64,000 nt of DNA from Microbacterium sp. EST19A (lineage in GTDB: Bacteria; Actinomycetota; Actinomycetes; Actinomycetales; Microbacteriaceae): positions 310,001-374,000 of the forward strand of contig NZ_JAHXYZ010000002.1 in NCBI RefSeq assembly GCF_019969685.1, written 5' to 3'. The position numbers and the translations under genes were made by a program. Position 1 is the stretch's first letter. Each line of letters opens with the position of its first letter. The notes below the pieces were generated by a model. It saw only the letters and a program-made list of their open reading frames with translations, searched no databases and was not told the DNA's origin. Positions 45,531-54,289 of the stretch are shown here, piece by piece.

Positions 45531-47014
45531 CAGGACACCTCTCGAGGGATCGCGTCGCGGATCGGGAAGACCGGCGGGAACAGCTCGTCGATCGTGCCGT
45601 TCCGGTGGTCGCGCCCAGTGTAGGCGCTGCGCATCTTCGCGAAGAGCAGCTGCGTGTCGGCACGGACGGCGTCGAGGTCGATGCCCTCGATGACTCCGTC
45701 ACGCATCACGACACGTCCGGCCACCATCGTCAGGCATGCGTCGCGCGCCGTGCCGTTCAGGATCAGCGTGCGCAGTGGATCTTCGAGGGCCCCCATCCGC
45801 ACATCGTCGAGCCGGAAGGCCGTGAGGTCCGCCTGCGCGCCGACGCTGATGCGGCCCAGATCCGGACGATGCAGCGCGCGGGCTCCGCCGAGCGTCGCGG
45901 CCTCCACGTATCCGGCCAGGTCTCCGGCGGCGAGGCTCCGATTCTGCACCTTCGCGACCGACACGCCCGTGTCGATGCCTCGGACCAGGTCGGGCGGGAA
46001 CGAGTCCGTGCCGAGGGCGATGTTCAGTCCGGCCTCGCGATACCGGCCGAAGCTCTCCAACTCCGAGCCGTAGCGGGCATTCGTGAGCGGGCAGTGCACG
46101 ACGGAGACACCGGCGTCGACGAGGCGGCGGAGGTCGCCGCGATCCTCGCCGTGGACGCGGGGGTTCACGTCGAGGAACACGCCGTGCGGCACGATCAGAC
46201 GCTCGTTGAGCAGCCCCACGGACTCGATCAGCTCGAGGGGCGTGCAGCCGTGCACCTCGAGGATGTGCTCCCGCTCGAAGTCCCCCTGGAGCGCATGCAG
46301 CCGCACCAGAGCGCCGCGCTCCTTCGCCGCCGCCGCTGTCGCCGCCAGGAGGTCGGGCGTGAGTGTCTCGATGCGGCACGGCAGGAAGACCGGAGTGAGC
46401 AGCGGATCGTCGAGGGCGCGGAGCTCATCGAAGAAGCGGACGGCGTCGTCGAGGCCGGATTCGCCCTCACCCTCGTCGAAGCGGATGCCGCGCTCCCCCT
46501 CGGCGGTCACCACGTTGACCCCGGAGCGGTAGGAGGGGCCGAGGAAGCCGCGCAGACCGAGCTCCCGCGAGAAGGCGGCCATCGCACGGAGCTCGTCCGC
46601 CGTCTCGGCCCAGTCGGAGTGCACTTCGGATGCGATCGGCATGTAACCGGTGATCCCGTGGAGTGCGAGCTGCACGAGCGCGATCTCGCGGATGCGGGCT
46701 CGTTCCGCCGCATCGAACACGGGAGCCCGCCGGTCGAAGTACTCCGCAGACCACTGCAGCCGTCGGGCGTGCTGCCCCGTGCCCCAGGCATCCAGGATCA
46801 GGTGATCGATGTCTGCGAGGGCGTCGAGATCGATGAGGCCGGGCAGGAGAAGGCTCTCGCCGAGATCGATGCGCTCGTCCGCAGAAGGCGCGTCGCCGAC
46901 CGGGCCCGCGTACGCGATCACCCCGTCCTCGACCAGGACGGCGCCGTCTCTGACCTCTTGGTGGGAGTGCCCGTCGAAGGTGAGGACGTGGTCGGCGGTG
47001 AGGAGTGTGCGCAA
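45530..47014 (-). CDS. Amidohydrolase-family protein lacking the HxH motif
   Basis: 494 residues. Composite domain about 1-55 and 420-494, TIM barrel between. The barrel opens P-G-L-I-D-L-D-A-L-A-D-I-D-H at 58-71, so the first-strand H-x-H metal pair is absent. The later ligands are kept: H in V-R-L-H-A-L-Q-G, H in I-V-P-H-G, H-C-P-L-T-N-A-R-Y-G-S and the catalytic D in L-G-T-D-S-F-P. A family of deaminase-like proteins with this opening is known. Start TTG 47014 is preferred; ATG 47056 would place the operator 47040-47052 in the coding sequence. Confidence 0.8.
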   Translation of the reverse strand: MRTLLTADHVLTFDGHSHQEVRDGAVLVEDGVIAYAGPVGDAPSADERIDLGESLLLPGLIDLDALADIDHLILDAWGTGQHARRLQWSAEYFDRRAPVFDAAERARIREIALVQLALHGITGYMPIASEVHSDWAETADELRAMAAFSRELGLRGFLGPSYRSGVNVVTAEGERGIRFDEGEGESGLDDAVRFFDELRALDDPLLTPVFLPCRIETLTPDLLAATAAAAKERGALVRLHALQGDFEREHILEVHGCTPLELIESVGLLNERLIVPHGVFLDVNPRVHGEDRGDLRRLVDAGVSVVHCPLTNARYGSELESFGRYREAGLNIALGTDSFPPDLVRGIDTGVSVAKVQNRSLAAGDLAGYVEAATLGGARALHRPDLGRISVGAQADLTAFRLDDVRMGALEDPLRTLILNGTARDACLTMVAGRVVMRDGVIEGIDLDAVRADTQLLFAKMRSAYTGRDHRNGTIDELFPPVFPIRDAIPREVS

Positions 47015-47039
47015 GAGAGCCCCGATGATCTCGATCTGA

Positions 47040-47052
47040 TTTGGTATCCAAA
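47040..47052. promoter_or_regulatory. GntR-type operator site 1
   Basis: TTTGGTATCCAAA, an inverted repeat (TTTGG/CCAAA, 3-base centre), just upstream of the amidohydrolase TTG start. With related sequences at 47116 and 47137 it forms a group of three TGGTAT[AC]C motifs in the divergent gap. Sites of the TGGTATACCA kind are typical of FCD-type GntR regulators. Confidence 0.6.
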
Positions 47053-47112
47053 ACATATCGCCTCTTCGTGGCGTGCTCCATCATGCGCGCGCATATCGGC
47101 AGGAGTTTCAAT

Positions 47113-47145
47113 TTTTGGTATCCCATTTGCTCAAGCTGGTATACG
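47113..47145. promoter_or_regulatory. GntR-type operator sites 2 and 3
   Basis: TTTTGGTATCCCA (from 47113) and CTGGTATACG (from 47136), both centred on TGGTAT and about 21 bases apart, lie 40-70 bases upstream of the ABC-importer GTG start. They resemble site 1 on the other side and could serve the plus-strand promoter. Confidence 0.5.
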
Positions 47146-47183
47146 ATTCTGAAAACCCGCAGACCCGACAGTCAAGGAAGATC

Positions 47184-48197
47184 GTGACGGACTCTCAGAC
47201 GCTCGCCCCGAAGACCGAGGTGCTCCCCACCGCTGCCCCGACGATCGCCACGGGGCGATCGCTGCTCGCGACGGCGTGGCTGCGCATCCGCAGGAGCCCG
47301 GTCGCTCTCGTCTCGTTCGGGGTCGTCGTCGCGATCGTGCTGTTCGCACTCCTCGCTCCCGTTCTCGTCGCGATCGAGGGGCAGGATCCCTATGCGACGA
47401 ACACCGGACCCGACGTGCTCGACAACTTCATGACGCCCGGTCTGCCGCTGCCCGCCTACATGTACCCGTCGATCGAGCACTGGCTCGGGGTCGAACCGGG
47501 GCTCGGCCGCGACATCTTCGCCAGGATCGCGTACGGCGCGCAGGTGTCGCTGCTGATCGCGCTGCTGTCGACGGCCGTCTCTGTCGTCCTCGGAACGGTC
47601 CTCGGTGCGGCGGCGGGCTACTTCGGCGGCAAGGTCGACATGGTCATCAGCCGCATCATCGACCTGTTCCTCGCGTTCCCGCACCTGCTGCTCGTGCTCT
47701 CGCTCACGCCGATCCTGCAGTCGAGACTCAGGGACACCCCCCTGGGTCAGGGCAGCTTCGTGCCGATCGCGTCCCTGGTCCTCATCCTGGGCTTCTTCGG
47801 CTGGGCGTATCTCGCTCGCGTGGTGCGCGGCCAGGTGCTGAGCATCCGCGAGCAGGAGTACATCGAGGCCGCGAAGTCGTACGGCGCCTCGCACCGGACG
47901 ATCATCTTCCGGCAGGTCATCCCCAACGTGCTCGGTGTCGTGCTCGTCTACGGCACGATGATGATCCCCGCGAACATCTCCGCCGAAGCCGCCCTCTCGT
48001 TCCTCGGCGTCGGCGTCAAGGACCCGACCCCTTCCTGGGGGCAGATGCTGAACGCCGCGCAGGCCGGCAACTGGTATCTCAGCGACCCGTGGTTCCTCAT
48101 CGTCCCCGGCACGGCGCTGATCATCACCGTGCTGGCCTTCAACCTGCTGGGCGACGCCGTGCGCGACGCGCTCGACCCCAAAGCCTCCCGCAGCTGA
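47184..48197 (+). CDS. ABC transporter permease (DppC/OppC type)
   Basis: 337 residues. One N-terminal membrane helix (about 42-62), a periplasmic loop, and the binding-protein-dependent transport domain with five helices from about 125 on; EAA loop [24 protein letters not shown] 47184 has AAGGA seven bases before; the open frame upstream (to 47073) runs through the operator region. First gene of a five-gene importer followed by amidohydrolase and MFS genes. Confidence 0.93.
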   Translation: MTDSQTLAPKTEVLPTAAPTIATGRSLLATAWLRIRRSPVALVSFGVVVAIVLFALLAPVLVAIEGQDPYATNTGPDVLDNFMTPGLPLPAYMYPSIEHWLGVEPGLGRDIFARIAYGAQVSLLIALLSTAVSVVLGTVLGAAAGYFGGKVDMVISRIIDLFLAFPHLLLVLSLTPILQSRLRDTPLGQGSFVPIASLVLILGFFGWAYLARVVRGQVLSIREQEYIEAAKSYGASHRTIIFRQVIPNVLGVVLVYGTMMIPANISAEAALSFLGVGVKDPTPSWGQMLNAAQAGNWYLSDPWFLIVPGTALIITVLAFNLLGDAVRDALDPKASRS

Positions 48198-48243
48198 ACC
48201 CCTCCGACCCGAACACCCACCCCCACCGAAAGAGAACCGAGTC

Positions 48244-49965
48244 ATGCGACACCGCAGTCCCCTGCTCGCCGCTGCGACCGTGGCAATCGCCCTGGTCGTC
48301 ACCGGCTGCACCAGCACCGCCGCCCAGAACGGGCAATCCGCCCCCTCCGGCGCGAAGGATCCGTATGCCGCGCACATCGTGCAGGCCGGCTTCGACGAAC
48401 CCGGCGGCAACGTCAACGTCCTCATGTCGAGCGACTTCATGACGCTCGACCCCGGCAACAGCAACTACGTGCAGACCGCGAACGTCGGTCAGCTCTACTA
48501 CCGCACCCTCACGATGGCGAAGGAGACCGCGGGCGAGCCGCCGACGATCGTCGGAGACCTCGCCACCGACACCGGAACCCCGTCCGAGGACGGTCTGACG
48601 TGGACGTACACCCTGAAGGACGGGCTGAAGTACGAAGACGGCACGCCGATCACAGCCGCCGACATCAAGTACGGCATCGCGCGCACCTTCGCGCGTGATG
48701 TCTACACGCAGGCGCCCCAGGAGCTGAACTCGGCTCTCGACGCCGACACCTACACCGGGCCGTACAACGGCGGTGAGCTGACCGCCGTCGAGACCCCGGA
48801 TGACAAGACGGTCGTGTTCCACCTCAAGCAGCCGAACCCGGACTTCGCCGCACTCGTGTCCCGCTCGAACACCGCTCCCGTCCCCGAGGCGAAGGACACG
48901 AAGCTCGACTACACGAACCACCCGATCTCCTCCGGCCCGTACATGATCGAGTCCTACGACCGGGGCCGCGAGCTCACGCTCGTGCGCAACCCCGAGTGGG
49001 ACCCGGCGACGGACGAGAACCGCACGGCGCTGCCGGACTCGTTCACGTTCTCGCTGTCCACGGCGCAGGCGACCATCAGCCAGCAGCTGATCTCGGATGC
49101 CGATCCGACGGCGATCACGCTCGACTCGAACGGCGCGCTCCAGGCGTCCGACACCTCCCGTCTGGCCGACGCCGCCGTGGCCGACCGCACGGCATCCGGG
49201 CTGCTCGGCTGCACCGACGTGCTGAACTTCAACACCGAGACCATCACCGATCCCGACGTACGCCACGCGCTCGCGCTGGCGATGGACCGCGCGGCGATCC
49301 AGGTGCAGTACGGCGGAGCGCGGTTCGGGAAGCTCACCAACTCCTACCTCAACGATGCGCAGGTCGGCTACGTGGAGGAGACCACGGATCTCGACATCGA
49401 CGGCGCACCGCAGCTCGACGAGGCGAAGAAGCTCCTCGAGGGCAAGGACGTCCCCACCACCCTGACGTACGGCTACTCCAACGCGATCGATCGGTTCAAG
49501 AACCTCGGCACCGTGCTGCAGCAGAACTTCAAGGCGCTCGGCATCGACCTGCAGCTCGTCCCGATCCCCGCGGCGAACTACTACACGGTGCTCGCCAGCG
49601 CCGAGATGCCCGACATCGCCCGCGCGGGCTGGTGCGGCGGCGCGGCATCCGGCTCCACCCGCACGACGGTCGACCCGAACATCGGCCCGAGCCTCGATGG
49701 CACGACGTACGGATTCAGCAACATCTCACGCTTCCACGACCCGGAGTTGTCCGCGCGGATGTACGAGCTGCGCAACGCCAACGGCACGTCCGAGGAGCTC
49801 AACACCCAGTGGGCCGAGCTCTACAACGAGGCGATGGAGTCGTACCCGATCGTGCCGTTGATCCGCACCTTCACCAACAGCGTGGTGGGCTCCAAGATCC
49901 ACAACGCGCAGGTGGGGTACTTCTTCGGAAGCATCGATCTGTCCACCATCGGCGTCGAGCAGTAA
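48244..49965 (+). CDS. ABC transporter substrate-binding lipoprotein (SBP_bac_5 family)
   Basis: 573 residues. Signal peptide with lipobox V-T-G-C and lipidated C22. The family-5 extracellular solute-binding domain covers the rest (T-L-D-P-G-N-S-N-Y, L-T-W-T-Y-T-L-K-D-G-L-K-Y-E-D-G near 120). Such proteins bind peptides, nickel, opines, glycosides and others; the two amidohydrolases in the locus suggest an amide- or amine-bearing compound, but that is inference. Followed by a hairpin before the second permease. Confidence 0.93.
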   Translation: MRHRSPLLAAATVAIALVVTGCTSTAAQNGQSAPSGAKDPYAAHIVQAGFDEPGGNVNVLMSSDFMTLDPGNSNYVQTANVGQLYYRTLTMAKETAGEPPTIVGDLATDTGTPSEDGLTWTYTLKDGLKYEDGTPITAADIKYGIARTFARDVYTQAPQELNSALDADTYTGPYNGGELTAVETPDDKTVVFHLKQPNPDFAALVSRSNTAPVPEAKDTKLDYTNHPISSGPYMIESYDRGRELTLVRNPEWDPATDENRTALPDSFTFSLSTAQATISQQLISDADPTAITLDSNGALQASDTSRLADAAVADRTASGLLGCTDVLNFNTETITDPDVRHALALAMDRAAIQVQYGGARFGKLTNSYLNDAQVGYVEETTDLDIDGAPQLDEAKKLLEGKDVPTTLTYGYSNAIDRFKNLGTVLQQNFKALGIDLQLVPIPAANYYTVLASAEMPDIARAGWCGGAASGSTRTTVDPNIGPSLDGTTYGFSNISRFHDPELSARMYELRNANGTSEELNTQWAELYNEAMESYPIVPLIRTFTNSVVGSKIHNAQVGYFFGSIDLSTIGVEQ

Positions 49966-49991
49966 CGACCCGACCGACACTTCCGGAAAGG

Positions 49992-50022
49992 ACGGGGTCG
50001 GCTGCATCGCGGCCGACCCCGT
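49992..50022 (+). terminator. Intra-operon hairpin after the binding-protein gene
   Basis: Perfect 11-bp inverted repeat ACGGGGTCGGC/GCCGACCCCGT with a 9-base loop, in the 68-base gap between the binding-protein gene and the second permease. No T-run. It probably protects the upstream mRNA or attenuates downstream genes, raising binding-protein over membrane-component levels. Confidence 0.6.
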
Positions 50023-50033
50023 ACGGGACAGCA

Positions 50034-51035
50034 ATGTTCGGATTCATCGTCCGCCGTCTGAGCGCACTGGTCGTCCTCCTGCTCGTCGTCAGCTTCGTGA
50101 CCTTCGCCCTGTTCCAGATCGGCCCCGCGGATCCCGCAGCGGCCGCATGCGGTCAGGAGTGCACGCCGGAGCGCGTCGCGCAGGCGCGCGTCGCACTCGG
50201 CATGGACAAGCCCTTCTTCGTGCAGTACTTCACCTACCTCACCGGCTTCTTCGGGGAGCGCATGATCGGCGCCCCGGGCGCCGAGCAGGTCTGCGCCTGG
50301 CCCTGCCTCGGAAAGTCGTTCCAGACCAACGAGAACGTGACCGACGTCATCGTCCGCGCGCTCCCGTACACGATCTCGATCGCCGTCGGCGCCGTCGTGC
50401 TGTGGACCATCGCGGGTGTCGGCCTCGGACTTCTCGCGGCGCTTCGGAAGGGACGAGCGACCGACAAGATCATCGTGGGCGCGGCATCCGTCGGCGTCTC
50501 GCTGCCCGTGCCCGTCACCGGACTGCTGCTCCTGCTGATCTTCGTCAGCGCACTGCACTGGCTCCCGTTCACGAGCAACCAGATCTCCTCGCCCTTCGGA
50601 TCTGCGGGCCCCGGTGCGTGGTTCACCAACTACCTCCTGCCCTGGATCGCGCTCGCCATCCTCTTCAGCGCCCAGTACATCCGCATCACGCGCAACAACA
50701 TGATCGAGACCTTCGGCGAGGACTTCATGCGCACCGCGCGGGCCAAGGGGCTCGGTACACGCCGGATCACCTTCACCCACGGCGTGCGAGCGGGCATCAC
50801 CCCGATCATCACGATGCTCGGCCTCGACATCGGAGCACTGCTCGGAGGGGCGGTGCTGACGGAGCAGATCTTCTCCGTCCCCGGGCTCGGCTTCACGGCC
50901 GTGCGCGCCGCCACCTCGGGAGATCTCCCGGTGACCATGGCGATCACCATGCTGGCCGCGTTCTTCATCATCACAGCGAATGTCATCGTCGACCTCGTGT
51001 ACGCGGGCGTCGACCCGAGAGTGAGGGTCAACTGA
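50034..51035 (+). CDS. ABC transporter permease (DppB/OppB type)
   Basis: 333 residues, six membrane helices, starting M-F-G-F-I-V-R-R-L as usual for DppB. A longer cysteine-bearing extracytoplasmic loop (about 35-100, C-G-Q-E-C and C-A-W-P-C) sets it apart from many homologues. EAA loop D-F-M-R-T-A-R-A-K-G-L near 230. Its stop overlaps the ATPase start by one base. The permease order (C-type, binding protein, B-type) departs from the usual A-B-C-D-F order. Confidence 0.92.
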   Translation: MFGFIVRRLSALVVLLLVVSFVTFALFQIGPADPAAAACGQECTPERVAQARVALGMDKPFFVQYFTYLTGFFGERMIGAPGAEQVCAWPCLGKSFQTNENVTDVIVRALPYTISIAVGAVVLWTIAGVGLGLLAALRKGRATDKIIVGAASVGVSLPVPVTGLLLLLIFVSALHWLPFTSNQISSPFGSAGPGAWFTNYLLPWIALAILFSAQYIRITRNNMIETFGEDFMRTARAKGLGTRRITFTHGVRAGITPIITMLGLDIGALLGGAVLTEQIFSVPGLGFTAVRAATSGDLPVTMAITMLAAFFIITANVIVDLVYAGVDPRVRVN

Positions 51036-52057
51036 TGACCACGCCGATTCTGGACATCCGCGATCTGCGGGTGACGTTCCCCACCGACGACGGCCTCGTG
51101 CACGCCGTGAACGGGATGGACCTGACCGTGCAGCGCGGGGAGACCGTCGGCATCGTCGGCGAATCCGGCTCCGGCAAGACCGTGACGAGTCAGACGCTGA
51201 TGGGCCTGCTGAAGGGCACGAGCGCCCGCGTCACGGGACAGATCCTCTTCGACGGCACCGACCTCGTCCCGCTGAGCGAGAACGAGATGCGCCCGTACCG
51301 CGGCCGCAAGATCGGAATGATCTTCCAGGATCCGCTGTCGGCGATGCACCCCTTCTACACGGTCGGGCGTCAGATCGCGGAGGCGTACCGGGTGCACAAT
51401 CACGTCAGCCGCAAGGCGGCGAAGGCGCAGGCGATCGAGATGCTGAACCGCGTCGGCATCCCCGATCCGGTGTCGAGATACGACGCGTATCCCCACGAGT
51501 TCTCCGGCGGCATGCGGCAGCGGGCGATGATCGCGATGGCGCTGATCTGCGAGCCGGAGCTTCTGATCGCCGACGAGCCGACGACCGCGCTCGACGTCAC
51601 CGTGCAGGCCCAGATCCTCGATCTGATCGGTTCCCTGCAGGCGGAGACGGGATCGGCCGTGATCTTCGTCACGCACGATCTCGGCGTCGTGGCCGAGGTC
51701 TGCGAACGCGTCGTCGTGATGTACGGCGGACAATGCGTCGAGGAGGCCGATGTGCAGGACGCCTTCTTCCGGACCGCGCATCCGTACACGAAGGGACTGC
51801 TCGCCTCGATGCCGTCGATGGCGGACGACGCCGGTCGCCTCACGCCGATCCCCGGCTTCCCGCCCTCGCTCCTGGATCTGCCCACGGGATGCCTGTTCGC
51901 GGACCGCTGCCCCGTCTCGCACCTGGTGCCCGACGACCGGTGCCGCACCGAGCGCCCCGCGCTGACCATCGCAGAGCCGAGGCACCGCTCCCGCTGCCAC
52001 CTGACGGATGCCGCGGCGTCGCTGCCCGTCGCTGCCGTGCTGGAGGCCTCCCGATGA
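51035..52057 (+). CDS. ABC transporter ATP-binding protein (DppD/OppD type)
   Basis: 340 residues. Walker A G-E-S-G-S-G-K-T (about 41-48), signature F-S-G-G-M-R-Q-R, Walker B L-L-I-A-D-E-P-T-T-A-L-D, H-loop T-H-D-L-G. The C-terminal oligopeptide/dipeptide domain has C-L-F-A-D-R-C-P and a further C pair, the four cysteines that bind an iron-sulfur cluster in some family members. Stop overlaps the next ATPase by four bases. Confidence 0.95.
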   Translation: MTTPILDIRDLRVTFPTDDGLVHAVNGMDLTVQRGETVGIVGESGSGKTVTSQTLMGLLKGTSARVTGQILFDGTDLVPLSENEMRPYRGRKIGMIFQDPLSAMHPFYTVGRQIAEAYRVHNHVSRKAAKAQAIEMLNRVGIPDPVSRYDAYPHEFSGGMRQRAMIAMALICEPELLIADEPTTALDVTVQAQILDLIGSLQAETGSAVIFVTHDLGVVAEVCERVVVMYGGQCVEEADVQDAFFRTAHPYTKGLLASMPSMADDAGRLTPIPGFPPSLLDLPTGCLFADRCPVSHLVPDDRCRTERPALTIAEPRHRSRCHLTDAAASLPVAAVLEASR

Positions 52058-53085
52058 GCACACCGCTCCTGAGCGTCGAAGACCTCGCCAAGCACTTCGC
52101 CGACAGCAAGGGGTTCCTGCGCGGCACGTCGCACGTCAAGGCGGTCGACGGCATCTCCTTCACCCTGGAGCGCGGATCGACCCTGGGGCTCGTCGGCGAG
52201 TCCGGCTGCGGCAAGTCGACCACCGGTCGCCTGCTCATGCGCCTGCTCGCGCCCACCTCCGGGCGCATCCTGCTGGACGGGACGGATGTCGCCGGGCTCC
52301 GCGGGAGCGAGCTGCAGGAGTTCCGACGCCGAGTGCAGATGGTCTTCCAGAACCCCGCGTCATCGCTGAACCCGCGACAGAGTGTCGGAGCCGCGATCGC
52401 GGCCCCGCTGCAGGCGCAGGGCATCAAGCCCAAGGAGGGGATGAAGAACCGGGTGGCCTCGCTGATGGATCGGGTGGGGCTGCGCCCCGAGCACTACAAC
52501 CGCTTCCCCCACGAGTTCTCGGGCGGACAGAAGCAGCGTGTCGGGATCGCGCGGGCCCTGGCACTGGAACCGGACGTCGTCATCTGCGACGAGCCGGTCT
52601 CGGCGCTCGACGTCTCGGTGCAGGCGCAGGTGATCAACCTGCTGCAGGACATCCAGGCGGACACCGGCATCTCCTACGTGTTCATCGCCCACGACCTCTC
52701 GGTCGTCAAGCACTTCGCCGACGAGGTCGCCGTGATGTACCTCGGCCGCATCATGGAGCACGCCTCCCGCGACGAGGTGTTCGGAGCACCGCGGCATCCC
52801 TACACGCAGTCGCTGCTGTCATCCGTGCCCACGCCCGACCCGACGGCCGATCGCAGTCGGCGGATCCGCCTGGTCGGAGATCTCCCCCACCCGTCGAACC
52901 CGCCCAGCGGCTGCGTGTTCCGCACCCGCTGCCCGGTTCTCCCGCTCCTCGATGAAGAGAAGCAGAAGCTCTGCGGCGAGAGGGTTCCGACGGGACCCGC
53001 CGCGTGCCATCATCTTGCCGACGCCGCCGACCTCGTGTCGCGGCTCGGCTCCCCCGAAGAAAGGAAAGTCCATGCTGATTCGTGA
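52054..53085 (+). CDS. ABC transporter ATP-binding protein (DppF/OppF type)
   Basis: 343 residues. Walker A G-E-S-G-C-G-K-S, signature F-S-G-G-Q-K-Q-R, Walker B V-V-I-C-D-E-P-V-S-A-L-D and A-H-D-L-S-V-V. The C-terminal cysteine motif C-V-F-R-T-R-C-P...C-G-E...A-C-H-H is present. It pairs with the DppD-type subunit. The next gene starts 14 bases before this stop codon. Confidence 0.95.
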   Translation: MSTPLLSVEDLAKHFADSKGFLRGTSHVKAVDGISFTLERGSTLGLVGESGCGKSTTGRLLMRLLAPTSGRILLDGTDVAGLRGSELQEFRRRVQMVFQNPASSLNPRQSVGAAIAAPLQAQGIKPKEGMKNRVASLMDRVGLRPEHYNRFPHEFSGGQKQRVGIARALALEPDVVICDEPVSALDVSVQAQVINLLQDIQADTGISYVFIAHDLSVVKHFADEVAVMYLGRIMEHASRDEVFGAPRHPYTQSLLSSVPTPDPTADRSRRIRLVGDLPHPSNPPSGCVFRTRCPVLPLLDEEKQKLCGERVPTGPAACHHLADAADLVSRLGSPEERKVHADS

Positions 53086-54289
53086 TGTGCGCCCCTGGGG
53101 AGCTGCCGCCTCGGATGTCGTGATCGAGGACGGGCTCATCGCCGCGATCCACCCCCGTGGAGCGGGTGACGCCCTCCCCGACGGAGCGAGCGTCGTCGAC
53201 GGTCGTGGGCGCCTGCTGCTCCCCTCCTTCAGCGACGTGCACGTGCACCTGGACTCCACGCGCATCGGCCTCCCGTTCCGAGAGCACACCGGTGCACCGG
53301 GCGTGTGGGGGATGATGATGAACGATCGCCGCAACTGGCGCGATGCCGAGATCGATCTGCCGACCCGAGTCGCGGGGACGCTCGAGCAGATGATCGCGAA
53401 GGGGACGACCCGCGTCCGCTCCTACGCGCAGGTCGACGTGGACTGCAAGCTGGAGAAGTTCGACGCGGTGATGGCGGCGAAGGAGAAGTTCACGGGTCAT
53501 GCGGACGTGCAGGTCATGACCTTCCCGCAGGCCGGCATCCTGCGCGAGGCGGGCACGATCGAGTATCTCGAGGAGTCCCTCAAGCAGGGCGCCGACGTGA
53601 TGGGAGGCATCGACCCCTGCCAACTCGACCGCGACCCCGCGAAGCATCTCGACATCGTCTTCGGGCTGGCCGAGAAGTATCAGGTCGAGATCGACATCCA
53701 TCTGCACGAGCCGGGCGAGCTCGGAGTGTTCAGCACCGATCTCGTCATCGAGCGCACGCGTGCCCTGGGGATGGAGGGGAAGGTGACGATGTCGCACGCC
53801 TACGATCTCGGCGCCGTGAACGAGGCCACCAGTCGTCGTCTGATCGACACCTTCGCCGAACTCGACATCTCGATGGCGACTGTCGCGCCGTCGACCAGCA
53901 ATCACCTCTCACTCGTGCAGCTCGTCGAGGCCGGCGTTCGCGTGGGACTCGGAGAGGACGGACAGCGAGACTACTGGAGCCCCTACGGCAACGCCGACAT
54001 GCTGGACCGCACCTGGCAGCTCGCGTTCACGAACGGCTTCCGCCGCGACGACCACATCGAGCTGGCCCTGGCCGTGGCGACGATGGGAGGGGCGAGCATC
54101 ATGTCGCATTCCAGCCCGCGTCCGAGGCGCGTCGGCGACCGCCCGGGGCTCGCGGTGGGCGACCGCGCCGACCTGCTGCTGGTCGACGGCGAGACTCCGA
54201 CGAGCGCCGTGATGGACAGGGGACGCGATCGCACCGTCATCCACGACGGTCGCGTGGTAGCCGATGGCCTTCGTGTCGTCGCTCTCTGA
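53072..54289 (+). CDS. Cytosine deaminase-like amidohydrolase
   Basis: 405 residues of the amidohydrolase superfamily with complete metal site pattern: H57-x-H59 in D-V-H-V-H-L-D, H-L-H-E-P-G, the H in M-S-H-A-Y, and the catalytic D in L-G-E-D-G-Q-R-D. Closest recognisable group is CodA/N-isopropylammelide-type deaminase. ATG 53072 (GGAAAG eight bases upstream) overlaps the ATPase gene by 14 bases. It presumably acts on the imported compound. Exact substrate unknown. Confidence 0.85.
   Translation: MLIRDVRPWGAAASDVVIEDGLIAAIHPRGAGDALPDGASVVDGRGRLLLPSFSDVHVHLDSTRIGLPFREHTGAPGVWGMMMNDRRNWRDAEIDLPTRVAGTLEQMIAKGTTRVRSYAQVDVDCKLEKFDAVMAAKEKFTGHADVQVMTFPQAGILREAGTIEYLEESLKQGADVMGGIDPCQLDRDPAKHLDIVFGLAEKYQVEIDIHLHEPGELGVFSTDLVIERTRALGMEGKVTMSHAYDLGAVNEATSRRLIDTFAELDISMATVAPSTSNHLSLVQLVEAGVRVGLGEDGQRDYWSPYGNADMLDRTWQLAFTNGFRRDDHIELALAVATMGGASIMSHSSPRPRRVGDRPGLAVGDRADLLLVDGETPTSAVMDRGRDRTVIHDGRVVADGLRVVAL

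Noticed and set aside
47073..47183. N-terminal extension of the first ABC permease
   Set aside because: It would cover the operator sites and has no homologous sequence; GTG 47184 has a good SD.
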